NCBI RefSeq assembly: GCF_902499335.1
Contig: NZ_CABVQK010000004.1
Coordinates: 558,001-622,000, forward strand
Source: Burkholderia lata
GTDB lineage: Bacteria; Pseudomonadota; Gammaproteobacteria; Burkholderiales; Burkholderiaceae
DNA length: 64,000 nucleotides
Direction: 5' to 3'
This document shows, in pieces, positions 27,113-36,770 of the stretch (positions within the stretch are counted from its first letter, which is position 1; the number at the start of each line of letters is the position of its first letter). The notes under the pieces were generated by a model. That model was given only the letters and a program-made list of their open reading frames with translations, was not told where the DNA came from and ran no database searches. The position numbers and the translations under genes are program-made.

Positions 27113-28003
27113 ATGTCACGAAATGTTGGAGTCATCGGCCTCGGCGCGATGGGCCTCGGCGTCGCCCGCTCGCTGCTGCGCGCCGGCCTGCGCGTGCACG
27201 CCTGCGACGTGCGCGAGACCGTGCTGCAGGCGTTCGCCGCCGAAGGCGGCATCGCCTGCGTGACGCCGGCCGAACTCGGCGCGCAGTGCGACGTCGTCGT
27301 CACGCTCGTCGTCAATGCCGCGCAGACCGAAACGGTGCTGTTCGGCGAGCATGGTGCGGTCGCGGCGATGAAGCCGGGCGGCGTCGTGATCGCAAGCGCG
27401 ACCGTCGCACCGGAATTCGCGGTCGCGCTCGGCGCGCGCATCGAGGCCGCCGGGCTGCAGATGCTCGACGCGCCCGTGTCGGGCGGCGCCGCGCGCGCGG
27501 CCTCCGGCGAGATGACGATGATGACGTCGGGCCCGGCCGCCGCGTACGCGGGCTGCGAGGACGTGCTCGCGGCGATCGCCGGCAAGGTCTATCGCCTAGG
27601 CGACGCGCACGGCATCGGCTCGAAGGTGAAGATCATCAACCAGCTGCTGGCCGGCGTGCACATCGCGGCGGCCGCCGAGGCGATGGCGCTCGGCCTGCGC
27701 GAAGGCGTCGATGCCGATGCGCTGTACGACGTGATCACGCACAGCGCCGGCAATTCGTGGATGTTCGAGAACCGCGTGCCGCACATCCTGAACGGCGACT
27801 ACACGCCGCTGTCGGCCGTCGACATCTTCGTGAAGGATCTCGGCCTCGTGCTCGATACCGCGCGCCGCAGCAAGTTCCCGCTGCCGCTGTCGGCCACCGC
27901 GCACCAGATGTTCATGAGCGCGTCGAGCGCCGGCCACGGCGGCGAGGACGATTCCGCCGTGATCAAGACTTTCCCCGGCATCACGCTGCCGCCCGCCCGC
28001 TGA
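27113..28003 (+). CDS. ltnD: L-threonate dehydrogenase (LtnD-type)
   Basis: A 296-residue beta-hydroxyacid dehydrogenase. The NAD site is GVIGLGAMGLGVARSLL (residues about 5-22), the substrate motif is DAPVSGGAARA, and the catalytic Lys lies in GSKVKIINQLLAG. In the pathway described for four-carbon acid sugars, LtnD oxidises L-threonate to 2-oxo-tetronate, which OtnI isomerises for OtnK. The ATG at 27113 has an AAGG site; the TTG at 27107 is less likely. Specificity is inferred from the operon partners otnK, otnC and otnI. Confidence 0.87.
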   Translation: MSRNVGVIGLGAMGLGVARSLLRAGLRVHACDVRETVLQAFAAEGGIACVTPAELGAQCDVVVTLVVNAAQTETVLFGEHGAVAAMKPGGVVIASATVAPEFAVALGARIEAAGLQMLDAPVSGGAARAASGEMTMMTSGPAAAYAGCEDVLAAIAGKVYRLGDAHGIGSKVKIINQLLAGVHIAAAAEAMALGLREGVDADALYDVITHSAGNSWMFENRVPHILNGDYTPLSAVDIFVKDLGLVLDTARRSKFPLPLSATAHQMFMSASSAGHGGEDDSAVIKTFPGITLPPAR

Positions 28004-28022
28004 TTCGACCGACGTTCCTGCC

Positions 28023-29321
28023 ATGACCGCTTCCGCTTCCCGTCCCCTGCTCGGCTGCATCGCCGACGATTTCACCGGCGCGACCGATCTCGCGAACATG
28101 CTCGTCAAGAGCGGCATGCGCACCGTGCAGACGATCGGCGTGCCGGCCGACGGCGCCGCAGACACCACGCTCGACGCCGACGCGATCGTCGTCGCGCTGA
28201 AGTCGCGCACGATCCCCGCGGCCGACGCCGTCGCGCAATCGCTCGCCGCATACGAATGGCTGCGCGCGCAAGGCTGCCGGCAGTTCTTCTTCAAGTACTG
28301 CTCGACGTTCGATTCGACCGACGCGGGCAACATCGGCCCCGTCGCCGATGCGCTGCTCGATGCGGCCGGCGGCGGCTTCACGATCGCGTGCCCGGCGTTC
28401 CCCGAGAACGGCCGCACGATCTATCGCGGCCACCTGTTCGTCGGCGACGTGCTGCTGAACGAATCGGGGATGGAGAACCATCCGCTCACGCCGATGAAGG
28501 ACGCGAACCTCGTGCGCGTGCTGCAGCAGCAAACGAAGTCGCCGGTCGGCCTGATCCGCTACGACACGATCGCGCTGGGCGCGGCCGCCGTGCGCACGCG
28601 GATCGAACAACTGCGCGCGGAAGGCGCGCGTTTCGCGATCGCCGACGCGCTGTCGGACCGCGACCTCTACGTGCTCGGCGAAGCGTGCGCAGGCCTGCCG
28701 CTCGTCACCGGCGGCTCGGGCATCGCGCTCGGCCTGCCGGCGAATTTCCGCCGCGCGGAGCAACTGCCCGAGCGCGACAATGCGGCGTCGCTGCCGCATA
28801 TCGACGGCCTGTCGGCCGTGCTCGCCGGCAGCGCGTCGAAGGCCACCAACTCACAGGTCGCCGCCTGGCGCGCCACGCGGCCGAGCTTCCGCATCGATCC
28901 GCTCGCGGCATCGCGCGGCGAGCCCGTCGTCGACCAGGCGCTCGCGTTCGCGCGCTCGCACCTGCCGCACCCCGTGCTGATCTACGCGACCGCGACGCCC
29001 GACGAAGTGAAGGCCGTGCAGCAGGCGCTCGGCGTCGACGCGGCCGGCCATCTCGTCGAAGCCACGCTCGCGGCGATCGCTCGCGGCCTGCGTGAGCTCG
29101 GCGTACGCAAGTTCGTCGTGGCCGGCGGCGAAACATCCGGCGCGGTCGTGCAGGCGCTCGACGTGAAGTCGCTGCAGATCGGGGCGCAGATCGATCCGGG
29201 CGTGCCGGCGACGGCCACCATCGACGCGCAGCCGCTCGGCCTCGCGCTGAAGTCCGGCAACTTCGGCACCACGGACTTTTTCGACAAGGCGCTGCGCGCG
29301 CTGGACGGAGCCGCACGATGA
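28023..29321 (+). CDS. otnK: 3-oxo-tetronate kinase (four-carbon acid sugar kinase)
   Basis: A 432-residue kinase with the two DUF1537 domains. The N-terminal sugar-acid site is CIADDFTGATDLANMLVKSG and the C-terminal nucleotide site is VVAGGETSGAVVQAL. It phosphorylates 3-oxo-tetronate at O-4. It starts 20 bases after ltnD and overlaps otnC by 4 bases, so it belongs to the same transcript. The length is typical of OtnK. Confidence 0.92.
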   Translation: MTASASRPLLGCIADDFTGATDLANMLVKSGMRTVQTIGVPADGAADTTLDADAIVVALKSRTIPAADAVAQSLAAYEWLRAQGCRQFFFKYCSTFDSTDAGNIGPVADALLDAAGGGFTIACPAFPENGRTIYRGHLFVGDVLLNESGMENHPLTPMKDANLVRVLQQQTKSPVGLIRYDTIALGAAAVRTRIEQLRAEGARFAIADALSDRDLYVLGEACAGLPLVTGGSGIALGLPANFRRAEQLPERDNAASLPHIDGLSAVLAGSASKATNSQVAAWRATRPSFRIDPLAASRGEPVVDQALAFARSHLPHPVLIYATATPDEVKAVQQALGVDAAGHLVEATLAAIARGLRELGVRKFVVAGGETSGAVVQALDVKSLQIGAQIDPGVPATATIDAQPLGLALKSGNFGTTDFFDKALRALDGAAR

Positions 29322-29956
29322 GCGACGAAGCGAAACTGCGCGAAGAGATCTGCGTCGTCGGCGCGAGCCTGTATGCGCGCGGCCACGCGGTCGGCAGCGC
29401 CGGCAACATCAGTGCACGCCTCGCCGACGGCTGGCTGATCACGCCGACCGACGCATGCCTCGGCCGGCTCGACCCGAACGACATCGCGAAGGTCGGCCTC
29501 GACGGCCAGCCCGTTTCGGGCGGCAAGCCGTCGAAGACGCTCGCGCTGCATCGCGGCATCTACGCGCGCAATACCGAAGCGAACGGCGTCGTCCACACGC
29601 ATTCGACGCACCTCGTCGCACTGACGCTCGCGGGCGTGTGGCGCGACACCGACGTGCTGCCGCCGATCACGCCTTACTACGTGATGAAGGTCGGCCACAT
29701 TCCGCTGATCCGCTACCGCCGCCCCGGCGACCCGGGCGTCGCAGCCGAAGTCGCGGCGCTCGCCGACAAGGTGCGCGGCGTGCTGCTCGACCGCCTCGGC
29801 CCCGTGATGTGGGGGCCGTCGGTATCGCACGCGTCGTATGCGCTCGAAGAGCTCGAGGAAACGGCGCGGCTGTGGCTGATGACGCACCCGAAACCCGAGC
29901 CGCTCGACGACGCGGCGCTCGACGAATTGCGTGCCAGCTTCGGTGCGCGCTGGTAA
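29318..29956 (+). CDS. otnC: 3-oxo-tetronate 4-phosphate decarboxylase (class II aldolase family)
   Basis: A 212-residue class II aldolase/adducin-fold enzyme. It has the phosphate-site GSAGNISARL and zinc ligands in VVHTHSTHLV plus the later His in KVGHIPLIRY. It removes CO2 from 3-oxo-tetronate 4-phosphate to give dihydroxyacetone phosphate. Overlap with otnK by 4 bases indicates translational coupling. Confidence 0.92.
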   Translation: MSDEAKLREEICVVGASLYARGHAVGSAGNISARLADGWLITPTDACLGRLDPNDIAKVGLDGQPVSGGKPSKTLALHRGIYARNTEANGVVHTHSTHLVALTLAGVWRDTDVLPPITPYYVMKVGHIPLIRYRRPGDPGVAAEVAALADKVRGVLLDRLGPVMWGPSVSHASYALEELEETARLWLMTHPKPEPLDDAALDELRASFGARW

Positions 29957-30066
29957 CGACGCGCCACAACGATTCCCATGCCCGCCGTGTGCGCGGGCCC
30001 TTCCGTCAGCACACACATGATCCGGCGGCGTACGCGCCGCCGGCAAACAACATCCTGGAGACGACG

Positions 30067-31392
30067 ATGACTGCTCTCGACGCGGCCGCTGGCCGCTCGC
30101 CCGCCGCGCCCGCCCATGCCGCGGAACTCGACCGCACCTACAAGAAAGTGTTCTGGCGCATCGTGCCGTTCCTGATGCTCTGCTACGTGGTCGCGTATCT
30201 CGACCGCGTGAATGTCGGCTTCGCGAAGCTGCAGATGTCGCAGGATCTCGCGTTCAGCGAAACCGTGTTCGGGCTCGGCGCCGGCATTTTCTTTCTGGGC
30301 TATTTTCTGTTCGAACTGCCAAGCAACCTGCTGATGCACCGCATCGGCGCACGCATCTGGATCGCGCGGATCATGATCACGTGGGGCCTGCTGTCCGCGC
30401 TGTTCGCATTCGTGCAGACGCCGACGCAGTTCTACGTGCTGCGCTTCCTGCTCGGCCTTGCGGAAGCCGGCTTCTATCCCGGCGTGATCCTGTACCTCAC
30501 CTACTGGTTCCCGTCGCATCGCCGCGCGAAGATCATCGCGGTGTTCATGTCCGCGATCCCCGTGTCGGGCATCTTCGGCAACCCGCTGTCGGGCTGGATC
30601 ATGGAGCGCTTCCACGGCGGCTCGGGCTTCCACGGCTGGCAATGGATGTTCATGATCGAAGCCGTGCCGGCCGTGCTCGTCGGCATCGCGACGATCCTGT
30701 ATCTCGACAACAGCATCCGCAGCGCGAAGTGGCTCGACGAGCGCGAGAAGCAGCTGCTGGAGGACGAGATCGCCGCACAGCCGCAGGAACAGCAGCAGCA
30801 CGGCCATTCTTTGAAGGCCGTGTTCTCGGACCCGCGCATGTGGTGGATGTCGCTGATCTACTTCGCGTTCGTCACGGGCCAGTATGGCCTCACGTTCTGG
30901 ATGCCGACGCTCGTCAAATCGACCGGCATCACCGATACGCTGCAGATCGGCCTGCTGTCGGCGATTCCGTTCCTCGTCGCGATCGTCGTGATGAACCTGT
31001 TCGGCCACAGCGCGGACAAGCGCCGCGAACGCCGCTGGCACCTGATCGTGCCGGCGCTGATGGGCGCGGTCGGATTTGCGGTTGCCGCGTCGTACTCGCA
31101 CAATACGGCGGTGTCGATCGTGTTCCTGTCGCTCGCGGCGGGCGGCGTGCTGACCTGCGCACCGCTGTTCTGGTCGCTGCCGACCGCGTTCCTCGCGGGC
31201 TCCGCGGCCGCGGCCGGGATCGCGATCATCAACTCGGTCGGCAACCTCGCGGGTTTCGCGAGCCCGTACGTGATCGGCTACCTGAAGGACGCCACCCATA
31301 GCACGGCGTCCGGCATGTACGTGCTCGCCGCGATGCTCGTGATCGGCGCGATCGCCGTGTGGCTCACGCCCGCGAAACTCGTGAACCGCTGA
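30067..31392 (+). CDS. MFS transporter (ACS family), likely acid sugar importer
   Basis: A 441-residue major facilitator with 12 predicted helices. It matches the anion:cation symporter group: the N-terminal segment FLMLCYVVAYLDRVNVGFAK and the LGLAEAGFYPGVILYLTYWF loop are diagnostic. A GGAG site precedes the ATG at 30067. Because it is embedded between otnC and otnI, it most likely takes up threonate or erythronate. The loop between helices 6 and 7 is Gln-rich (QPQEQQQHG). Confidence 0.9.
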   Translation: MTALDAAAGRSPAAPAHAAELDRTYKKVFWRIVPFLMLCYVVAYLDRVNVGFAKLQMSQDLAFSETVFGLGAGIFFLGYFLFELPSNLLMHRIGARIWIARIMITWGLLSALFAFVQTPTQFYVLRFLLGLAEAGFYPGVILYLTYWFPSHRRAKIIAVFMSAIPVSGIFGNPLSGWIMERFHGGSGFHGWQWMFMIEAVPAVLVGIATILYLDNSIRSAKWLDEREKQLLEDEIAAQPQEQQQHGHSLKAVFSDPRMWWMSLIYFAFVTGQYGLTFWMPTLVKSTGITDTLQIGLLSAIPFLVAIVVMNLFGHSADKRRERRWHLIVPALMGAVGFAVAASYSHNTAVSIVFLSLAAGGVLTCAPLFWSLPTAFLAGSAAAAGIAIINSVGNLAGFASPYVIGYLKDATHSTASGMYVLAAMLVIGAIAVWLTPAKLVNR

Positions 31393-31464
31393 TCTGCCGG
31401 ATCGGCCGCCATTCGACGCGGGGCGCCGTGCGCCCCGCCCCATTCATTCACAGGACCCGCTGCC

Positions 31465-32241
31465 ATGCCACGCTTCGCCGCCAACCTCTCGATGATGTAC
31501 ACCGAGCACGCGTTCCTCGAACGCTTCGCCGCTGCCGCCTACGACGGCTTCAAGGCCGTCGAGTACCTGTTCCCGTACGACTTCGCCGCCGAAGACATCC
31601 GCGCGCGCCTCGACACGCACAACCTCGAACAGGCGCTGTTCAACGCGCCGCCCGGCGACTGGGCCGCGGGCGAACGCGGCACCGCGTCGCTGCCGGGCCG
31701 CGAGGACGAGTTCCGGCGCGGTATCGACCACGCGCTCGACTATGCGCGCGTGCTCGGCAACAAGAAGCTGCACGTGATGGCCGGCATGGTGCCGCCGGGC
31801 GCCGACCGTGCACGCCATCACGACACCTACCTGGCGAACCTGCGGCATGCGACGCAGGCCGCCGCCGCCCAGGGCATCACGATCCTGATCGAGCCGATCA
31901 ACCAGCGCGACATGCCCGGCTATTTCCTGAGCCGCCAGGACGACGCGCAGGCGATCTGCACGGAAGTCGGCGCGCCGAACCTGAAAGTGCAGTTCGACTG
32001 CTACCACTGCCAGATCGTCGAAGGCGATCTCGCGATGAAGCTCAAGCGTGATTTCGCGGGCATCGGCCATATCCAGATCGCGGGCGTGCCCGAACGCCAC
32101 GAGCCGGATATCGGCGAACTCAACTACCCGTATCTGTTCGCGCTGATCGACGCGCTCGGCTACGACGGCTGGATCGGCTGCGAGTACCGCCCGAAGGCCG
32201 GCACGTCCGAAGGGCTCGGCTGGCTCAAGCCGTACCTGTAA
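31465..32241 (+). CDS. otnI: 2-oxo-tetronate isomerase (hydroxypyruvate isomerase family)
   Basis: A 258-residue TIM-barrel isomerase. Metal and acid residues of the family are visible in [31 protein letters not shown] and [17 protein letters not shown] (catalytic Glu). It interconverts 2-oxo- and 3-oxo-tetronate, so that products of LtnD and DenD can enter the OtnK step. It follows the MFS gene by 72 bases. Confidence 0.9.
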   Translation: MPRFAANLSMMYTEHAFLERFAAAAYDGFKAVEYLFPYDFAAEDIRARLDTHNLEQALFNAPPGDWAAGERGTASLPGREDEFRRGIDHALDYARVLGNKKLHVMAGMVPPGADRARHHDTYLANLRHATQAAAAQGITILIEPINQRDMPGYFLSRQDDAQAICTEVGAPNLKVQFDCYHCQIVEGDLAMKLKRDFAGIGHIQIAGVPERHEPDIGELNYPYLFALIDALGYDGWIGCEYRPKAGTSEGLGWLKPYL

Positions 32242-32268
32242 TCCCGCATTCCTTTGAGGGCATAGAAC

Positions 32269-33240
32269 ATGAAAGTACTGATCACCGGCGGCGCCGGCTT
32301 TCTCGGCCAGCGTCTCGCGCGCAAGCTGCTCGAGCGCGGCGAACTCACCGGCCCCGACGGCCGCGGCGAGAAGATCGACGAGCTGGTGCTGCTCGACGTC
32401 GTCGCAGGCAGCGATTTCGGCGACGCGCGCGTGAAGTCGATCGTCGGCGACATCGCCGACCGCGCGGTGCTCGAGAGCGCGATCGACACGCAGACGGGCA
32501 CGATCTTCCACCTCGCGGCGATCGTCAGCGGGCAAGCCGAAGCCGATTTCGATCTCGGCATGCGGATCAACCTCGACGCGTCGCGCACGCTGCTCGAGGT
32601 GTGCCGTGCGCGTGGCCATCGGCCGCGCGTCGTGTTCACGAGCTCCGTTGCGGTCTATGGCGGCACGCTGCCCGACGTCGTGCAGGACGACACCGCGCTG
32701 AACCCGCAATCGTCGTACGGCGCCGAGAAGGCGATCGCCGAGCTGCTGCTGTGCGACTACGCGCGGCGCGGCTTCGTCGACGGCCGCGTGCTGCGGTTGC
32801 CGACGATCAGCGTGCGGCCGGGCCGTCCGAACGCGGCCGCGTCGTCGTTCGCAAGCGGCATCATTCGCGAGCCGCTGAACGGCGAGGAAAGCGTGTGCCC
32901 GGTGCCGGGTTCGACGCGGCTGTGGCTGCTGTCGCCGCGCGGCGCGATCGAAGCGCTCGTCGAGGGCTGCGAGATCGACGGCGCGAAGCTCGGCAACAAA
33001 CGGGTAATCAACCTGCCTGGCCTGTCGGTATCGGTCGACGAAATGATCGCGGCGCTGCGCGAAGTCGCGGGCGACGAAGTCGTGAAGCTGATCCGCCATG
33101 TACCGGACGAGCGCGTCGAGAAGATCGTCGGCAGCTGGCCTGGCCGTTGGGATACGTCGCGCGCGGAAGCGCTCGGGCTGAAGGGCGACACGTCGTTCGC
33201 GGACGTGATCCGCAGCCATCTGGCCGACGAACCGCGCTGA
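32269..33240 (+). CDS. denD: D-erythronate dehydrogenase
   Basis: A 323-residue extended short-chain dehydrogenase. The NAD site is GGAGFLGQRLARKLL (residues about 6-20). The catalytic pair is the YxxxK of SSYGAEKAIAEL, with upstream SSVAVYGG supplying the Ser. DenD oxidises D-erythronate to 2-oxo-tetronate. It ends the operon, 27 bases after otnI. Together with ltnD it means this one cluster can take in both erythronate and threonate. Confidence 0.9.
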   Translation: MKVLITGGAGFLGQRLARKLLERGELTGPDGRGEKIDELVLLDVVAGSDFGDARVKSIVGDIADRAVLESAIDTQTGTIFHLAAIVSGQAEADFDLGMRINLDASRTLLEVCRARGHRPRVVFTSSVAVYGGTLPDVVQDDTALNPQSSYGAEKAIAELLLCDYARRGFVDGRVLRLPTISVRPGRPNAAASSFASGIIREPLNGEESVCPVPGSTRLWLLSPRGAIEALVEGCEIDGAKLGNKRVINLPGLSVSVDEMIAALREVAGDEVVKLIRHVPDERVEKIVGSWPGRWDTSRAEALGLKGDTSFADVIRSHLADEPR

Positions 33241-33249
33241 TTCCCGCAC

Positions 33250-33264
33250 CGCCCGCCGCGCGGG
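33250..33264. terminator. Short GC hairpin between convergent denD and hpnL
   Basis: GCCCGC-cgc-GCGGGC is a perfect 6-base-pair stem in the 43-base gap between the convergent genes. There is no T-run. It may help end both transcripts. Confidence 0.3.
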
Positions 33265-33283
33265 CACGGGTTCCCCGGTCGCG

Positions 33284-34372
33284 TCAATGCGGCCGGGCGG
33301 ATTCCCCGATCGGCAACGACGCGCGTTTCGTTCCGCCCGTCCGGTTCGCCGTCCCGGCCGCCCACTGCCACGCGAGCAGGCCCGGCAGATAGAACAGCAG
33401 GTCGCGCACGCGGCGGGCGCCGGCCAGTGCGAGACAGGTCGGCGGGTCGAACCCGAGCAGCCCGCCGATCAGCACGAACCCGCCCTCCTGCACACCGAGG
33501 CCACCCGGCATCAAAAACGCGATGCTGCTCACGAGCTGGATCAGCGCCTCGATCGCGAGCGCCTGCGCGAAGGTCGGCTCCGCGCCGAGAAAATACAGCG
33601 CCAGCCAGATTTCCAGCGCGTAGCCGACGAACTGCAGCGTCTGCCAGATCAGGAGATAACGCACGACGATGCCGGTCTTTCTCCAGATCATCCGGATCGA
33701 CTGATCGGTACGCGCCGATTCGCCGACCAGCGCCACCACCTTGCCGCTCGTGATGCGGTTGAGCACGCGCATCGCGCGTTCGAACGGCCGCGCATGCTGC
33801 ACCAGCGCGAACAGCAGCAGCACCGGCACCAGCGCGGCCATGCCGATCGCGAGGTTGCCGGCCACCCGCGCGGCATCGGACGACACGTGCTCGAGCACGT
33901 AGCCGATCGCGACCAGCGCGAACACGAGCTGGCTGATCAGCGTCAGCTGCATGTCGGCGACGAGGCTGGCCACGACGGTCGCCGGCCGCACGCCCGCCTG
34001 ACGCAGCAGGCCGAACGACACGATCTCGCCGCCGATCCGCGCGACCGGCAACAACCCGTTGATCGATTCGCGGATCCACACGAGCTTCAGCATCGTCGCG
34101 AACGACGGGCGGCGCGGGCCGCGGATCAGCATCCGCCAGTCCCACGCATTCGCAAGCATCGGCAGGATGTGCGCCAGCGCCGCGAGCAACAGCCCCGCCC
34201 CGGCGATCTGCAGGCGATGCAGGATTTCCATCGGATGTTCGTGCCAGATCAGCCACACGGCGAGCGCGAGCCCGCCCAACGCCGCCACCTGCCCCACATG
34301 GCGCAGCCGCGCGTCGCCCCGCGCGGCATTTCGTTCCGCGGTATCGGCGCCGGGGTTCGTCGGTGTCGTCAT
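33284..34372 (-). CDS. hpnL: Hopanoid-associated membrane protein HpnL (lysylphosphatidylglycerol synthase TM-like)
   Basis: A 362-residue inner-membrane protein with about eight helices of the UPF0104/LPG-synthase transmembrane family. Segments such as LVWIRESINGLLPVARIGGEIVSF and AFLMPGGLGVQEGGFVLIGG are the family core. The start at 34372 is set by homology and a 4-base overlap with the glycosyltransferase gene upstream, which is HpnI-like. That coupling is the main reason for the HpnL name. The role is probably transport or handling of hopanoid lipids and is not biochemically defined here. The C-terminus is polar. Confidence 0.8.
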   Translation of the reverse strand: MTTPTNPGADTAERNAARGDARLRHVGQVAALGGLALAVWLIWHEHPMEILHRLQIAGAGLLLAALAHILPMLANAWDWRMLIRGPRRPSFATMLKLVWIRESINGLLPVARIGGEIVSFGLLRQAGVRPATVVASLVADMQLTLISQLVFALVAIGYVLEHVSSDAARVAGNLAIGMAALVPVLLLFALVQHARPFERAMRVLNRITSGKVVALVGESARTDQSIRMIWRKTGIVVRYLLIWQTLQFVGYALEIWLALYFLGAEPTFAQALAIEALIQLVSSIAFLMPGGLGVQEGGFVLIGGLLGFDPPTCLALAGARRVRDLLFYLPGLLAWQWAAGTANRTGGTKRASLPIGESARPH

Positions 34373-35538
34373 GATTCGCTCGCCGGCGACAGCAGGCCTT
34401 CCCGGTCGACGCGAAAGCGCGTGCCGCGCCACACGACATGCGACGAGAAGAAGCTCGACACGAACACGAAGAATTGCAGAAGATCGACGAACGGCAGCCA
34501 GATCGCGCCGCGCAGGCCCGCGCCGGTCGCCCGGCTCGTCTTCAGCATCAGCAGCACCCGCGCGGCGAGCGCCGCGGCCGCCAGCCCGCACGCGGCCGCC
34601 GTGCCGCCGGAGAACAGCAGCGCCAGCAGCGCGAGCGGCAGCGGGTGCATCAGCACCGAGCCCGCATGACCGAGCCGGTCCGCCGCGCGGATCGTGCAGC
34701 TCCAGCGCAATTCGTGTGCGTACAGCTTCGCGAACGTCTCCTCGACGCACGCATGCCCGACGACGAACGGCGGAATGACGACCTGCGCGCCCACCTGCCG
34801 CACCGCTTCGCCCAGCGCGTGATCCTCGGCCAGGTGATGCGCGAAACGCGTGAGTCCGCCGATGCGTTCGAGCGTCGCGCGCGTGATCGCAATCGTCTGG
34901 CCAAAGCATGGCCGTGCGCGCCCGATGAAGAGCCCGGTGATCACGCCCGGCAGGAAATGGTAGTTCGTCATCGCGACGGCGACACCGGGCCAGAAGCCCG
35001 GCGATGCAATGCCGCGATACACGCTCGTCACGATGCCGACATCGGGCTGCTGTAGCGCGCCGACGACCGCGCGCAAATAATCGTGCTCGACCAGCACGTC
35101 GCTGTCGGCGAGACAGAGCACCGAATACTCCGCGTGTTCGAGCATGTTCACGAGATTCGCGATCTTGCGGTTCGGCCCGTACAGCCGCGCGTCGGCGACG
35201 ACCTTGATGTTCGCGTCAGGGTAACGCGCGCGCAGCGTCTCGACGGCGGCGAGCGCTTTGTCGTTCGCATCGTGCACGCCGAACAGGTGCTGGACCGGGC
35301 CCGGATAATTCTGCACGAAGAAGCTTTCGAGATGCTGTACGAGTTGCCACTCGTCGCCGTGCAGCGGCTTCGCGACGGTAACGCCCGGATAGTCGCGCGG
35401 CTGGGCCGCCGCCCGGGAAAAGAACCGGCCGACCAGCACGCTGGCCGTGATCGTGTATGCAATGCCCAGCAATACGCCCAGCCCGCAGACGATCGACATT
35501 GCCTCGGCCAGCGCGCGCAGCACATGCAGCAAAACCAT
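34369..35538 (-). CDS. hpnI: Hopanoid biosynthesis glycosyltransferase HpnI
   Basis: A 389-residue family 2 glycosyltransferase with an N-terminal helix and C-terminal membrane helices. The nucleotide-sugar site has the DxD-like LADSDVLVEHDYLRAV, followed by GLTRFAHHLAEDHALG (acceptor/base region) and the RWSCTIRA (QxxRW-like) motif, an arrangement shared with ceramide glucosyltransferases. HpnI adds N-acetylglucosamine to bacteriohopanetetrol, and a deacetylase (HpnK) and radical SAM protein (HpnJ) act later; neither is seen in this window. The ATG at 35538 fits the signal-anchor start. Confidence 0.85.
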   Translation of the reverse strand: MVLLHVLRALAEAMSIVCGLGVLLGIAYTITASVLVGRFFSRAAAQPRDYPGVTVAKPLHGDEWQLVQHLESFFVQNYPGPVQHLFGVHDANDKALAAVETLRARYPDANIKVVADARLYGPNRKIANLVNMLEHAEYSVLCLADSDVLVEHDYLRAVVGALQQPDVGIVTSVYRGIASPGFWPGVAVAMTNYHFLPGVITGLFIGRARPCFGQTIAITRATLERIGGLTRFAHHLAEDHALGEAVRQVGAQVVIPPFVVGHACVEETFAKLYAHELRWSCTIRAADRLGHAGSVLMHPLPLALLALLFSGGTAAACGLAAAALAARVLLMLKTSRATGAGLRGAIWLPFVDLLQFFVFVSSFFSSHVVWRGTRFRVDREGLLSPASES

Positions 35539-35599
35539 GCTTCTCCCCAGTGGTGACCCGTACGACCACGACACCCGGGAGCAGCCGCGCGCTCGCCGT

Positions 35600-35950
35600 T
35601 CACCCGTGCGCGCCGCCGTATCGATTCCCGTGGAGCCGGATGTGAAGGACGACCAAGCGACGATACGCGCAATCAGATGACACTACTACCGTGCGGCGAT
35701 CGATTCCTGTCACGCGCACGCAGCCGCATGCAACGGCGGCCTTGAATGCCGCGTCGGCAAGCTTTCGGGCCGAAAGGATCGCGGTGGCAACCGCGACGAC
35801 GGCCCAGATGCGAAACGTCATCGTGGTGAAAAATGCTTCGGGTACGCGCCATGCAAGCAACGACACCAGCACGAAACACTGAATGAACATACCGGCCAGT
35901 GCGGCGATCTGCAAATAGGCGCGCCATCGCTCGATCATCGAAGATGCCAT
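35600..35950 (-). CDS. Small membrane protein of unknown function
   Basis: A 116-residue frame begins with ATG at 35950 behind a GGGAGA ribosome site. It has two clear membrane helices (about residues 11-33 and 43-62) and then a Cys-containing, basic tail. I do not recognise a family. It lies 61 bases upstream of hpnI on the same strand and could be its first operon partner. The tail after residue 70 has less convincing codon use, so the true protein may be shorter. Confidence 0.5.
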   Translation of the reverse strand: MASSMIERWRAYLQIAALAGMFIQCFVLVSLLAWRVPEAFFTTMTFRIWAVVAVATAILSARKLADAAFKAAVACGCVRVTGIDRRTVVVSSDCAYRRLVVLHIRLHGNRYGGAHG

Positions 35951-36065
35951 GGTGAAAGAGTCTCCCGTGCGGACGACCGGTATCGATCTGAAAGATTCGA
36001 AAGGTCGCGTGGATCAGGATCAGGAAAAGCTGAAATCCAGCGGAGAACGATTGTGGCGACGCCTG

Positions 36066-36082
36066 CTTAACGTTTCGTTAAG
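36066..36082. promoter_or_regulatory. Inverted repeat upstream of the cytochrome b561 gene
   Basis: CTTAACG-ttt-CGTTAAG is a perfect 7-base dyad with a 3-base centre, 57 bases before the cytochrome b561 start. It falls where an operator or a regulator site near -35 would be expected. Confidence 0.4.
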
Positions 36083-36139
36083 AAAGGGACCTTAGAATCC
36101 ATCCAACCGACACCGTCCCCGTCGTACGCAGGAGTCTTC

Positions 36140-36667
36140 ATGTCCACGCCCGCCCGTTATGACACCGTTGCGCGCTTGCTTCACTGGTTGATCGTCGCGC
36201 TGGTCATCGCGCAATATGCGATCGGCTGGACGATGCCGGACGTGCATCGCGATACGCAGCCCATCGGCCTGATCGCCGCGCACCTCCTCGTGGGAACCGC
36301 ACTGCTCGCCGCGATGGCTTGCCGCGTGTTGTGGCGCGTGACGCATCGCCCGCCCGCGAGTGACCTGCCGCCCGCGATGCGTGCCCTGTCGGGCGCAACG
36401 CATTTGGCGCTCTACGCGCTGCTGATCGCGGTGCCGCTGCTCGGCTGGATCAACGCGTCGTCGCGCGCATGGGGCGTGACGCTGCTCGGGGTCGTGCCGT
36501 TGCCCGCGCTGTCGGCGGCCGGCTCCAGCTTCGGCCATGCGATGGGCGACGTGCACGGCATCCTCGCATGGGCGCTGTTCGCCGGTATCTGCCTGCACGT
36601 CGCTGCCGCGCTGGCGCACCGCTTCGTGCTGCGCGATCAGGTCACGCAGCGCATGATGCCCTGGTGA
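36140..36667 (+). CDS. Cytochrome b561 family membrane protein
   Basis: A 175-residue di-haem b protein with four membrane helices. Likely haem ligands are His15 (RLLHWLIV), His48 (IAAHLLVG), and His residues in THLALYALL and GDVHGILAWALF. Bacterial members (CybB/YceJ) pass electrons from quinol and some serve as superoxide:quinone oxidoreductases. The gene stands alone. A dyad upstream suggests regulated expression. Confidence 0.9.
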   Translation: MSTPARYDTVARLLHWLIVALVIAQYAIGWTMPDVHRDTQPIGLIAAHLLVGTALLAAMACRVLWRVTHRPPASDLPPAMRALSGATHLALYALLIAVPLLGWINASSRAWGVTLLGVVPLPALSAAGSSFGHAMGDVHGILAWALFAGICLHVAAALAHRFVLRDQVTQRMMPW

Positions 36668-36770
36668 TCGACACGTTGGCGGCACCGCATGCCATCGCGC
36701 GCATGAACCGGGTGGCCGCCGATACCGATACCTTCTTCGTTCCGGTTCATCGCACGCGGCCGATAAGATG

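Noticed and set aside
31444..33267. 607-codon minus-strand frame
   Set aside because: Antisense shadow of otnI and denD.
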